A program made the position numbers and the translations under genes. A DNA stretch of 64,000 bases from an uncultured Roseburia sp. (GTDB taxonomy: Bacteria; Bacillota; Clostridia; Lachnospirales; Lachnospiraceae), in the NCBI GenBank assembly GCA_947174805.1, contig CAMWKH010000004.1, positions 1 to 64,000 on the forward strand, in the 5' to 3' direction. Of this stretch, positions 37,324 through 46,196 are shown in pieces; position 1 is the first letter of the stretch; each line of letters begins with the position of its first letter. The notes under the pieces are model-generated. The model worked only from the letters and a program-made list of their open reading frames with translations, had not been told where the DNA came from and made no database searches.

Positions 37324-38814
37324 CTATTTTACAAAAGGATTCTCTGTGGCATAGGGAAGGTTTGCCGGCCGGTTGTAGTCCAAATCCTCCACCGGCACTC
37401 CGAGATACTTAAATACCTCAAACAGTTCCCTGCCGTAATGTCCAAAAGCAACTGCGCCATGATGGGGATAGTTTTTCTCAATCAGCACATGGCGGTAGAA
37501 CCTGCCCATCTCCTGAATGGCAAATACCCCGATGGAGCCAAAGGAGCGTGTTGCCACCGGAAGGATTTCCCCCTGAGCCATATAAGCCCGAAGTTTGCAG
37601 TCCGCTGTGGACTGGAGACGGAAAAATGTAATATCTCCGGGTATAATGTCTCCCTCTAATGTTCCGTTTGTTACCTCTTCCGGAAGGCTTCTGGCCATAA
37701 TCATCTGATTTTTCATCTCATGCCCTGACAGTTTCCCGGAACAGGTATTCCCACAGTGGAATCCCATAAAGGTATCTGTATGCTTGTAATCAAACCTGCC
37801 CTTTATGGATTCTTCATACATATCCCCAGGTACGGAATTGTTGATATCTAACAGAGTAACGGCATCCTGGCTGACACAGGTACCGATAAACTCACTTAAC
37901 GCCCCGAAAATGTCCACCTCACAGGATACCGGAATCCCACGCCCGGTGAGACGGCTGTTTACATAACATGGTACAAATCCAAACTGGGTTTGGAAAGCAG
38001 GCCAGCACTTTCCGGCGATTGCCACATACTCTCTGTATCCCTTATGCTCCTCTATCCAGTCAAGAAGGGTCAGTTCATACTGGGCAAGCTTGTTAAGTAT
38101 CTGTGGCTTTTTGTTTCCGGCTCCAAGCTCTTTTTCCATATCCGCCACAACCTCAGCAATCCTCTCGTCATTATCATGCTTGTGAAATGCCTCAAAGAGG
38201 TCAAGTTCTGAATTTTCCTCTATTTCCACATTTAAGTTATAGAGCTGTTTGATGGGGGCGTTGCATGCCAGAAAATTCTGCGGCCTTGGGCCGAATGTGA
38301 TGATTTTTAAATTGGACAGCCCTATAATGGCTCTTGCTATGGGCAGAAACCCGTGAATCATATCTGCGCAGCTTTCCGCATCCCCCACGGGATATTCCGG
38401 TATATAGGCCCCTGTATTTCTCAGTTTTAAGTTATAGCTTGCGTTTAACATACCACAGTAAGCGTCGCCTCTGCCCTGGCAGAGATTGCCCTGTGTCTCC
38501 TCCGCTGCTGCCACAAACATTTTCGGCCCCTCAAAATGCTTGGCCAAAAGCGTCTCGGCAATCTCCGGGCCAAAGTTCCCAAGATAGACGCAAAGGGCGT
38601 TGCACCCTGCTTTTTTAATATCCTCAAGAGCCTTAACCATGTCAATCTCGCTCTCCACAATGCAGATAGGACATTCATAAATATCCTCTTTGTCATATTT
38701 CCTGCCATAGGCTTTTACTACTTCCTGCCGCCTTCCTGTTGATAAGGACTCCGGAAAGCAGTCCCTGCTCACTGCCACAATCCCGATTTTTACTTTTGGA
38801 ATATTGTTCATCAT
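37324..38814 (-). CDS. L-fucose/L-arabinose isomerase-family protein
   Basis: 496 residues. The N-terminal KIGIVAVSRDCFPESLS, the AVYLGNFGPE-like segment, ITFGPRP, CVSQDAVTLLDINN and a C-terminal HHGAVAFGHYG match the FucI/AraA-fold ketol isomerases, which use a divalent metal to convert aldoses to ketoses. Directly downstream of xylulokinase and upstream of DUF4867, so the likely product is a ketose feeding XylB. Whether the substrate is xylose, arabinose or another sugar cannot be read from the sequence. Confidence 0.82.
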   Translation of the reverse strand: MMNNIPKVKIGIVAVSRDCFPESLSTGRRQEVVKAYGRKYDKEDIYECPICIVESEIDMVKALEDIKKAGCNALCVYLGNFGPEIAETLLAKHFEGPKMFVAAAEETQGNLCQGRGDAYCGMLNASYNLKLRNTGAYIPEYPVGDAESCADMIHGFLPIARAIIGLSNLKIITFGPRPQNFLACNAPIKQLYNLNVEIEENSELDLFEAFHKHDNDERIAEVVADMEKELGAGNKKPQILNKLAQYELTLLDWIEEHKGYREYVAIAGKCWPAFQTQFGFVPCYVNSRLTGRGIPVSCEVDIFGALSEFIGTCVSQDAVTLLDINNSVPGDMYEESIKGRFDYKHTDTFMGFHCGNTCSGKLSGHEMKNQMIMARSLPEEVTNGTLEGDIIPGDITFFRLQSTADCKLRAYMAQGEILPVATRSFGSIGVFAIQEMGRFYRHVLIEKNYPHHGAVAFGHYGRELFEVFKYLGVPVEDLDYNRPANLPYATENPFVK

Positions 38815-38850
38815 AAAATCCTCCTGTTTTTCTTTGCTTTTATATTTTAA

Positions 38851-40320
38851 TTATACTAATTTCCCAAATAACGCCCTGCATGCCGGATAAATATTTTTAT
38901 ACTGCTGATATCGTGCCTCATATTTTGCCGCAAGCTCTGGGTCAGGGGAAACGGTATCTGCTATTTTCACTGTTTTTTCCGCCGCCTCTTTTACAGTGGC
39001 AAACTCCCGGCATGCCACTGCGGCAAGCATGGCTCCTCCCAGGGCAGCGCCTTCTTCTGTCTCAAGGATATCCAGTTTGATATTTAGCACATTGGCAATG
39101 ATTTTTTTCCACAACGGGCTTTTTGCCCCGCCGCCGCATATTTTTGCACGCTCTATTTGTATCCCAAGGGATTTTGCCACCTCAAAGGAGTCCCTTAAGG
39201 CAAAGGCTACTCCCTCTAAAACAGCCTGGGTCATTTCTGGCCGCCCGGTATCCATTGTCATGCCGATAAAAACTCCCCTGGCATCTGGGTCGTTGTAGGG
39301 AGAACGCTCCCCCATGAGGTAGGGCAGATAATACACATGGTTTTCCCCTAAATCTGAAATCCCATCCTGCTCTTTGCCATAGTCCGTAACACCGATAATC
39401 CCGTCCATCCACCATTTGTTGCAGGATGCGGCGGAAAGCATGCAGCCCATAAGATGGTATGCCCCCCCGGCGTCGCAAAAGGAATGCAGGGCATTGTTTT
39501 TATCCACCCGGAAACTCTGGGAAGAGATAAATATAGTGCCGCTTGTCCCAAGGGAAATAGTGCATCCCCCGTCTCCCACGGTTCCTGTTGCGACTGCGGA
39601 AGCCGCATTATCCCCTGCCCCTGCTGCAACTTTTACATTCTCTCCCATTCCAAGGTCCTCTGCAATTTCCCGGCGGAGAGTGCCCACACATTCATAACTT
39701 TCGTAAAGTTTTGGCAGCATAGCTTCAGAAATTCCGCAGATACCGCACATTTCCTTTGACCACTGACGGTTTTTTACATCCAAAAGGAGCATTCCCGATG
39801 CATCCGACACGTCTGTGGCGTGTACCCCTGTAAGCCGATACAAAAGGTAATCTTTCGGAAGCATAACCTTATTTATCCTGGCAAAATTTTCCGGCTCGTT
39901 CCTTTTTACCCACAAAAGCTTGGGAGCTGTAAATCCCGTAAACGCTATATTTGCCGTATACCCGGAAAGGGCTTCCTTCCCGATGTCATTGTTTAAATAC
40001 TCACACTCTTCCTTTGTCCTTCCGTCATTCCACAGGATGGCGGGCCGTATAATACGGTCCTCTTTATCCAGAATCACCAGGCCGTGCATCTGTCCTCCAA
40101 AGCTGATTCCCGCCACCTTGTTTTTGTCAAATCCCTTAAGCAGCTCCTCTAAACCGGACATAGTCTCCCTGTACCAGTCCTTTGGATCCTGCTCCGACCA
40201 TCCGGGTTTTGGAAAATACAAGGGGTATTCCCTTGTCGCCGTGTTTTTCACTTTTCCCTCCCCGTCCATCAGCAAAAGCTTCACCGAGGATGTCCCCAAA
40301 TCAATTCCTATGTAAAACAT
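38851..40320 (-). CDS. xylB: Xylulokinase
   Basis: FGGY-family kinase, D-xylulose to D-xylulose 5-phosphate. Residues 1-12 MFYIGIDLGTSS form the phosphate-1 motif, then GISFGGQMHGLV, DVSDASGMLLLDV, CTISLGTSGTIF and the C-terminal AKICGGGAKSPLWKKI match XylB. The start at 40320 was chosen because GGGAGGAAGG precedes it; an upstream in-frame extension of 36 codons lacks similarity. 489 residues is normal. First gene of the xylB-isomerase-DUF4867-chemoreceptor set. Confidence 0.93.
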   Translation of the reverse strand: MFYIGIDLGTSSVKLLLMDGEGKVKNTATREYPLYFPKPGWSEQDPKDWYRETMSGLEELLKGFDKNKVAGISFGGQMHGLVILDKEDRIIRPAILWNDGRTKEECEYLNNDIGKEALSGYTANIAFTGFTAPKLLWVKRNEPENFARINKVMLPKDYLLYRLTGVHATDVSDASGMLLLDVKNRQWSKEMCGICGISEAMLPKLYESYECVGTLRREIAEDLGMGENVKVAAGAGDNAASAVATGTVGDGGCTISLGTSGTIFISSQSFRVDKNNALHSFCDAGGAYHLMGCMLSAASCNKWWMDGIIGVTDYGKEQDGISDLGENHVYYLPYLMGERSPYNDPDARGVFIGMTMDTGRPEMTQAVLEGVAFALRDSFEVAKSLGIQIERAKICGGGAKSPLWKKIIANVLNIKLDILETEEGAALGGAMLAAVACREFATVKEAAEKTVKIADTVSPDPELAAKYEARYQQYKNIYPACRALFGKLV

Positions 40321-40404
40321 ATCCTTCCTCCCAGTATAATAATTTATCCATTCCCTTTTCCATGGAAGCCACGGATGAATGGACGCCTGTACTTTCTGAT
40401 ATTT

Positions 40405-40433
40405 ATTATACTTTGGCTTTTTTTGCATTACAT
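40405..40433 (-). promoter_or_regulatory. Possible promoter of the xylB operon
   Basis: Perfect -10 TATAAT (40405-40410) on the minus strand with a weak -35 (ATGTAA, 40428-40433) at 17 bp, 85 bp upstream of xylB. The weak -35 would suit activator control. Confidence 0.4.
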
Positions 40434-40534
40434 CTTAGATATTGCTAATTTTGTTTCACATATTGCCGGTTTGAACACAGAACTCAAGACATACAGTGAT
40501 TTTCTTTTTAAAGGAAATTATTCCAATAACATCA

Positions 40535-40561
40535 CAAGGGTTCGGCTTACCCGAACCCTTG
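40535..40561 (-). terminator. Terminator of the OmpR-family regulator gene
   Basis: Perfect 11-bp stem CAAGGGTTCGG / CCGAACCCTTG with a 5-nt loop, 2 bp after the stop of the response regulator gene. The T-tract on the minus strand is poor, but the stem is GC-rich. Confidence 0.6.
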
Positions 40562-40563
40562 CA

Positions 40564-41235
40564 TTAGATCAGACGGAACCCCAGTCCCCAGACAGTTTCA
40601 ATATATTCCCGTTTTGAAATTTTTTTCATCTTCCCCCGGATGTTACTGATATGCACATTCACGGTTTTATCCTCCCCCATATAGTATTCCTCCCAGGCAT
40701 ATTTATAGAGTTCGTTCTTGGAAAAAACCTTCTGTGGGTATTTTAAAAACAATTCCATAATCCGGTATTCCCTTGCCGTCAAAGCAACCGGCTTTTCGGA
40801 CACGAAAAGCTGCTTCTTTTCCATATCCAGACGCAAATCTTTATACTGAAGGCTTATCTTTTGCCCCCTCCCTTCCCCACTGTTCCTAAGCTGCACCATC
40901 ACTCTTGCCTTTAGCTCCTTTAACTCAAAAGGTTTTGTCATATAATCATCTGCCCCCAGAGTTAAAAGGTCAACTTTTGTGTCCAGTTCATCTTTTGCAG
41001 ACAATACGATTACCGGAATCTTACTTGCTTTCCGCACTTCTCCAAGAAATGTTTCCCCTGTCATTCCAGGAAGCATCAAATCCAGTATGATAAGGTCAAA
41101 TCTCTGATTCTCCAGCAAAAGCTTTGCCTCCGTGCCGGAAAAAGCACTGACGCAGGAATATCCTTCCTTTGATAAATCCACACTTATCATCTCATTTATG
41201 TTGCTGTCATCTTCCACAATCAGAATTTTCTTCAT
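40564..41235 (-). CDS. OmpR-family response regulator (orphan)
   Basis: 223 residues: receiver domain KKILIVEDDSNINEMI with phospho-acceptor in LIILDLMLPGMTG and Lys in YMTKPFELKEL, then a winged-helix output domain (ALTAREYRIMELFLKYPQKV, VNVHISNIRGKM, YIETVWGLGFRL). The start at 41235 gives the usual receiver N-terminus; the open frame to 41322 adds an unrelated leader. No kinase gene is adjacent, so its sensor lies elsewhere. Confidence 0.92.
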   Translation of the reverse strand: MKKILIVEDDSNINEMISVDLSKEGYSCVSAFSGTEAKLLLENQRFDLIILDLMLPGMTGETFLGEVRKASKIPVIVLSAKDELDTKVDLLTLGADDYMTKPFELKELKARVMVQLRNSGEGRGQKISLQYKDLRLDMEKKQLFVSEKPVALTAREYRIMELFLKYPQKVFSKNELYKYAWEEYYMGEDKTVNVHISNIRGKMKKISKREYIETVWGLGFRLI

Positions 41236-41383
41236 CGGCTGTATCCCCCTACAATGTTTCCTTTCCCTCATATTATATCTTATCCTGTTTTCTGGGACAA
41301 TGCATTTTCCGGAATGTAACAATATGTTTTATCTTTCCTAAATTATTTGAAATTTATATTATAAAAAAAGATATAATATACTG

Positions 41384-41412
41384 TAGACTTTATCTTTAGT
41401 GTGTGTTATACT
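41384..41412 (+). promoter_or_regulatory. Promoter of the coiled-coil protein gene
   Basis: TAGACT (41384-41389), 17-bp spacer, TATACT (41407-41412), 25 bp ahead of the ATG. Surrounding DNA is very AT-rich and contains other TATAAT-like words. Confidence 0.45.
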
Positions 41413-41437
41413 TTCTGGAAAGAGGAGGCGAAGGTGT

Positions 41438-41716
41438 ATGGATAATAAAGAATTGTTATCGTCTATCTCAGATATTATGGACCAGAAAATTGATTCCCTG
41501 GAACAGAGAATGGACCAGAAGATTGATTCTCTGGAACAAAGAATGGACCAGAAGATTGATTCCCTTAGAATCGATTTAGAAAAGAAAATAGAAAACAGTG
41601 AGAAAAATTTAAAACGGGAACTTGTTAAAAGCGAAAACCTGATTTTGAAGGAAGTGGACGATGTCCACAGGCTTCTAATCGAACATGACCAAGACCACAC
41701 AAAGCATATTGCATGA
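41438..41716 (+). CDS. Small coiled-coil protein with 11-residue repeats
   Basis: 92 residues, cytoplasmic and highly charged. The N-terminal half has three consecutive copies of MDQKIDSLEQR (the last diverges after SL), followed by a predicted coiled coil to near the C-terminus. An 11-residue (hendecad) repeat favours a right-handed coiled coil. GAGGAGG precedes the ATG at 41438. Function unknown; similar small proteins of DNA-repeat origin can vary in length between strains. Confidence 0.7.
   Translation: MDNKELLSSISDIMDQKIDSLEQRMDQKIDSLEQRMDQKIDSLRIDLEKKIENSEKNLKRELVKSENLILKEVDDVHRLLIEHDQDHTKHIA
41477..41575 (+). repeat. 33-bp tandem repeat, three units
   Basis: Units at 41477-41509, 41510-41542 and 41543-41575 are in frame with the coiled-coil gene. 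Units 1 and 2 differ only at a few synonymous positions; unit 3 diverges in its last third. Confidence 0.9.
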
Positions 41717-41893
41717 TTCGTGAATTGTTGATATTCAAAATGTTACAATCGAAGGACTGTACAACAACCATAAATTTACCCAAAGGCAGACTGAGTTTCT
41801 TATACAATATTGCCATACAATTTCCGTGGATAATTTGATATAATATTGAAATGTAGATAATTTTTTTACTGACACTACTGGGAAAGGACGCTT

Positions 41894-42940
41894 ATGGGCA
41901 CGGAATCATTTCATACATCAACTGTATATAAATCAGCTCTTGCGGTAAATATTGCTTTTCTTGCGGTCCACGTTTGCTTTTTCATCTGTTTCGCTTTTTT
42001 GCATATTACTGTTATGGCTGTTGTAAATGTGTTTAGCATTTCCACTTATGTTATTACACTTTTTTTGCTGCGCAGAGAAAAGGTATTGCTTTTCGCCTAT
42101 ACTACATATATAGAAGTATTCATCCATATGAGTCTTGCCACCATCTGCCTGGGATGGAACTGCGGATTCCAAATCTGCTTCCTTGGAATGGTTATTCTTG
42201 TTTTTTATGTGGAATATATTCTAATGTCTACAAAAAACAGCACCTTTTACGGTGCAAGGCTTGCCATGGGTTATTTTCTGGCTTACATCGTATGTGCCGT
42301 TGTCACACATGTGATCCCGCCATTTTATGTAATCAGTGAAAGTATGGAGTTTATTTTGATGCTGGCTGTTTCCTCCGCCACATTTTCACTCTGTATCTTT
42401 TTTATGTCACTTTTAGTGTACCTGACTATGCGCTCCACCAGAAATCTGTCCCACACGGCTCAGACAGATGCCCTGACAGGACTGCCCAACCGTCATTACC
42501 TCACCAACAATCTAAAAAAGATTTACATAAACCCGGAGATGAAGGATTACTGGATTACCATTGCAGACATTGACAATTTCAAATCCATTAACGATACATA
42601 TGGCCACAACTGCGGAGATTATGTTTTAAAAACCATCTCAGAACTTTTACAGGAACATTGTAAAAAAGCGGGAATTACCCCCTGCCGCTGGGGCGGTGAG
42701 GAATTCGTGCTCTTTGGCTCTGTAGGCAACAACCGTCAGGCACAGCTAACATTTTTAGAAGATATCCGAAAAGAAATTGAAAAATATCCTTTTCAATATG
42801 GAGAACAGAATTTCCGCCTGACCATTACCCTCGGCACAGCCTTGTGCAATATCGAACAGACCTTAGATGAATGGGTGAATCTGGCTGACAAAAAATTGTA
42901 TGTAGGAAAATACAGCGGAAAAAATAAAGTAGTGTTTTAA
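41894..42940 (+). CDS. Membrane-bound diguanylate cyclase (GGEEF)
   Basis: 348 residues. About six membrane helices (residues 15-180) precede a GGDEF domain with the start DALTGLPNRHYL, metal/substrate motif ADIDNFKSINDTYGHNCGD and active-site loop GGEEF. All catalytic residues are present, so it probably makes c-di-GMP. No RxxD inhibitory site is seen before GGEEF. Its end overlaps the convergent second GGDEF gene by 4 bp. Confidence 0.9.
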   Translation: MGTESFHTSTVYKSALAVNIAFLAVHVCFFICFAFLHITVMAVVNVFSISTYVITLFLLRREKVLLFAYTTYIEVFIHMSLATICLGWNCGFQICFLGMVILVFYVEYILMSTKNSTFYGARLAMGYFLAYIVCAVVTHVIPPFYVISESMEFILMLAVSSATFSLCIFFMSLLVYLTMRSTRNLSHTAQTDALTGLPNRHYLTNNLKKIYINPEMKDYWITIADIDNFKSINDTYGHNCGDYVLKTISELLQEHCKKAGITPCRWGGEEFVLFGSVGNNRQAQLTFLEDIRKEIEKYPFQYGEQNFRLTITLGTALCNIEQTLDEWVNLADKKLYVGKYSGKNKVVF

Positions 42941-44583
42941 TTTGAAGCATGACTTTTTTCAGGATTATTTAATCTATCCATCTCTTTTATTTTCCGCTTT
43001 TTTTCGTACATTTTTTCATCTGCCCGTTTTGCAATTTGGTAAACATCCCGGTCTCCTTCCCTGTAATGTTCAAAACCGCTGGCAATTCTTCCATAAAAAA
43101 CCTTATCCTCTCCCTTTACCCGGACTTCTATTTTTTTCTCCTCTAAAATTCTGGAAATATTCTGAATCTCTTCCTGGACCATATCTCTTGTGAGTACACA
43201 GAATTCATCTCCCCCGATGCGGTAAACCCTCACCTTTTTTTCAAACAGCTCATTGACAAAAGTTGCCGCACGGATAATATAATTATCACCCAGCTGATGC
43301 CCCATATTGTCATTGCACCATTTCAGATTATTCAAATCCATCACAAAAACCTGGGCATGTTCCAATTCCTCCTGGTCATACTGGGCAATTTTCCTGGAAT
43401 AGGCAGTTCTATTCCACACCCCTGTAAGGGCGTCCGTAAAAGCAAGCTTATGGTACAATTCCGCCTCTTTTCCCTTGCTGGTCAAGTCGGCAATTTCCCT
43501 GGTAAACATGTAGCACAAAATCACAATGTATGCCAGGAAACATACCCGTCCAATCACATTTGCACTTCCTTTGGTAATGTAATAAATAACCAGGTCAAAG
43601 ACAAACCCAAAAATAATTAAAATAAGGCTTAACACATTTATTTTCATTTCTTTTGTCAAAACACCCTGCCTTGCCTCTTTTACAGCCATATAAATGACCA
43701 CAAACATAAAAAAGATACAGGTTACATGCATTCCCCACAGCGTCTCTTTATAATCATAAATCTGAAACACTTGGAGCAGCGTGGTTCCCACAATATCCGT
43801 CAGACTCATAAAACAGCACACCTTCCAGATTACATGATCCTTATCGGCAAACATGTCTCTGGTAAAAAGAATAAAAGGCGGAACCATAAGCATCAGCGAC
43901 AGATATGCCAGATATGTGGAAAACAAACTCTTCCCAAAAACCATCGACAGGCAAGAACTTTCGTTGGCGGACCAGATGCCCAAAAATGCAGCAAATGTCC
44001 CTAAGTGCATAAGTGTTACAACACTTTTGCCCACATCCCCTCTTCTCTTTATTATCACACAGTAAATCAATATCACTACTCCCACCATGATAGTCAAAAA
44101 GCATATCATAAGGGAAGGCAGCTCACGAAAGAGCACCTTTTTCATTATGCTGTATTTTGAACCGTCGTAAATATCCGGCACCCTGTGTTTATTCTGGTCA
44201 TAGGGAGAACTTAAATCAATTGTTATAATGCTCCCAATATGCGTACCCTTTACGGCTACAAAATTCCACCCGCTGCCCGGAGTTTTTCCAAAAGGATTTT
44301 CCGGGATGGAAACTTCATACACCACATTCTTCCCAATCGTCACCCGCACATTCTGGTGAACCGTATAAAAAGCAATATATCTGTCCCTGACATCGGAAGA
44401 ATCAATCACCCCCTGCATAGACGCCCCTGTTTCCCCCAATGACACATTATATTCCATCTGTTTTACAGATTCTTCCGGCTCATACGCAACGTTTACATTC
44501 CTGTGGAATCCAATTATAATACAAAACAAAAGTATTATGGAAACTGCACATACCATGAGATATATTCTGCGAATATTATTCAT
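42937..44583 (-). CDS. 7TM-type GGDEF-domain protein
   Basis: 548 residues: one N-terminal helix, a roughly 130-residue beta-rich extracytoplasmic domain, then seven or eight membrane helices (about 155-370, a 7TMR-DISM-like layout) and a C-terminal GGDEF domain with DALTGVWNRTAY, DLNNLKWCNDNMGHQLGD and GGDEF. Catalytic residues are intact, so it is probably an active cyclase controlled by an external signal. Confidence 0.88.
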   Translation of the reverse strand: MNNIRRIYLMVCAVSIILLFCIIIGFHRNVNVAYEPEESVKQMEYNVSLGETGASMQGVIDSSDVRDRYIAFYTVHQNVRVTIGKNVVYEVSIPENPFGKTPGSGWNFVAVKGTHIGSIITIDLSSPYDQNKHRVPDIYDGSKYSIMKKVLFRELPSLMICFLTIMVGVVILIYCVIIKRRGDVGKSVVTLMHLGTFAAFLGIWSANESSCLSMVFGKSLFSTYLAYLSLMLMVPPFILFTRDMFADKDHVIWKVCCFMSLTDIVGTTLLQVFQIYDYKETLWGMHVTCIFFMFVVIYMAVKEARQGVLTKEMKINVLSLILIIFGFVFDLVIYYITKGSANVIGRVCFLAYIVILCYMFTREIADLTSKGKEAELYHKLAFTDALTGVWNRTAYSRKIAQYDQEELEHAQVFVMDLNNLKWCNDNMGHQLGDNYIIRAATFVNELFEKKVRVYRIGGDEFCVLTRDMVQEEIQNISRILEEKKIEVRVKGEDKVFYGRIASGFEHYREGDRDVYQIAKRADEKMYEKKRKIKEMDRLNNPEKSHASN

Positions 44584-44612
44584 CTGGCCTCTCCTCTTAC
44601 GCAGTTTTGCTG

Positions 44613-45557
44613 CTACAACATCTTTCTCTTTTTTAATACCAAAAGCGCCAATATACAGATTGCTCCTGTGAGCACACAGATAATTAAAAATCCATGAGGC
44701 GTATTGGACAGGGGCATCCAGGTATCACTGACATTCATCCCATATAATCCCGAAATAATCGTGGGAATCGCCATAACAAGCGTAATGCTTGTGAGAAATT
44801 TCATCACATTATTCAAACGGTTATTAATAATGGTGGAAACCAACTCCCTTGCCCCATGTATAATATCCCTATATATATTTGTCATCTCAAGGGCCTGCCT
44901 GTTCTCCACAATCACATCATCCAGCAAATCCTTATCCTCGGTATACTGTTTGATTCTCTCATAACGGGTTAAGCGCTCCAATACAATTTTATTGGCGCTC
45001 AAAGACGTGGCGAAATACACCAGATTCGTCTCCAGTTCGTGCAGAGTAATCAAATCCTTATCCTCAGTGGTCTCTGAACCGATTCTCTTCTCTATTTCAC
45101 TCCTCTTTTTGTCAATGACCCGAAGCAGGGACTGATAGAGATTTGTGGTTCGCAGCAAAATCTGATACACAAACCGAATTTTTTTCTTTGTGCTGAATCC
45201 CCGCATACGGTTATTGTAAAAATAATTTAAAATCACTGTGTCCTCACTGCATACGGTGATAATAGCATCCCCCACCAGCAAAATACCCAGCGGTATAGTA
45301 GTGTAGGCTCTCTGTTCGTTTCGCATCTCCTCACAGGGAATGTCCACCAAAATCAGGGTGTACCCGTCCTCCATCTGCACACGGGAACTCTCCTCCTCGT
45401 CCAACGCCGCCCGAAGGTCGGAAATATCAATATCGTAGTGCCCCGCCACCTCCATCAGCTCGTCCATCGTGGGGGAAATCAAATGCACCCATACATCCGG
45501 TTCATATATAAACATCTGTGAAAGCACTCCATTGTCTGTCTTATATATTGTCTTCAT
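44613..45557 (-). CDS. corA: CorA-family divalent cation transporter
   Basis: 314 residues. A soluble N-terminal domain is followed by two C-terminal membrane helices with the selectivity motif YGMN between them and a basic tail. Probable Mg2+ or related ion channel. It is divergent from a DtxR-like regulator gene, which may control metal genes. Confidence 0.92.
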   Translation of the reverse strand: MKTIYKTDNGVLSQMFIYEPDVWVHLISPTMDELMEVAGHYDIDISDLRAALDEEESSRVQMEDGYTLILVDIPCEEMRNEQRAYTTIPLGILLVGDAIITVCSEDTVILNYFYNNRMRGFSTKKKIRFVYQILLRTTNLYQSLLRVIDKKRSEIEKRIGSETTEDKDLITLHELETNLVYFATSLSANKIVLERLTRYERIKQYTEDKDLLDDVIVENRQALEMTNIYRDIIHGARELVSTIINNRLNNVMKFLTSITLVMAIPTIISGLYGMNVSDTWMPLSNTPHGFLIICVLTGAICILALLVLKKRKML

Positions 45558-45775
45558 ACCCGGTCTCCATTTTTATCCCAGAAACTACCTGCCACATAAA
45601 TCATGGCAGTATATTATCATTTGACATTATGGGTTATTATATCACATTAGAAAGGAAATTTGAAGTTTTCTTTTTCCATATCCTGTGATATAATGGTTTT
45701 TAAGAATTCAAAGGAGAAATCATAGATATCTTTGTTCCTTTGGCGAAAATCAGAATATTTGAGAAGGAAAACTGT

Positions 45776-46141
45776 ATGAATACAAACGAATCAGCAGAAA
45801 ATTATTTAGAAACCATCCTTGTATTAAGTCAAAGACTCCCTGTTGTCCGCTCTGTGGACATTGCAACAGAAATGAATTTTAAAAAATCCAGCATCAGCGT
45901 TGCCATGAAAAACCTTAGGGAAAAAGGCTATATCACCGTAAGTGATGCAGGATTTATCTCATTGACAGAATCCGGACAAAAGATTGCCGACATGATTTAC
46001 GAACGCCACACCTTTATCTCCAACTGGCTGATTTCCCTTGGCATCGATGAAAAAACTGCTGTGGAAGATGCCTGCCGCATGGAACATGTCATCAGCCCGG
46101 AAAGTTTTGCCGCCATAAAAAAATATGTTACCAATTCCTAA
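45776..46141 (+). CDS. DtxR/MntR-like metal-dependent regulator (short)
   Basis: 121 residues. NTNESAENYLETILVLSQRL and VRSVDIATEMNFKKSSISVA form the winged helix typical of DtxR/MntR. The segment RHTFISNWLISLGIDEKTAV and the ACRMEHVISPES segment provide metal-ligand-like Glu/His residues. It ends before any SH3-like domain, so it is the short form. Start at 45776 by AAGGA. Confidence 0.87.
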   Translation: MNTNESAENYLETILVLSQRLPVVRSVDIATEMNFKKSSISVAMKNLREKGYITVSDAGFISLTESGQKIADMIYERHTFISNWLISLGIDEKTAVEDACRMEHVISPESFAAIKKYVTNS

Positions 46142-46145
46142 AAAC

Positions 46146-46185
46146 AAAGGTGTAAAGTCCATGGCAGTTAGGATTCTGCACCTTT
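46146..46185. terminator. Hairpin between convergent genes
   Basis: AAAGGTG and CACCTTT arms with an inner GTCC/GGA pairing, followed by TTTATAAG on the plus strand. It could end both the DtxR-like gene and the Ig-repeat gene. Confidence 0.45.
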
Positions 46186-46196
46186 TATAAGCCCTG

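Noticed and set aside
41720-41893. Possible c-di-GMP riboswitch before the GGEEF gene
   Set aside because: The expected paired stems and conserved GEMM core could not be found; only AT-rich promoter-like words are present.
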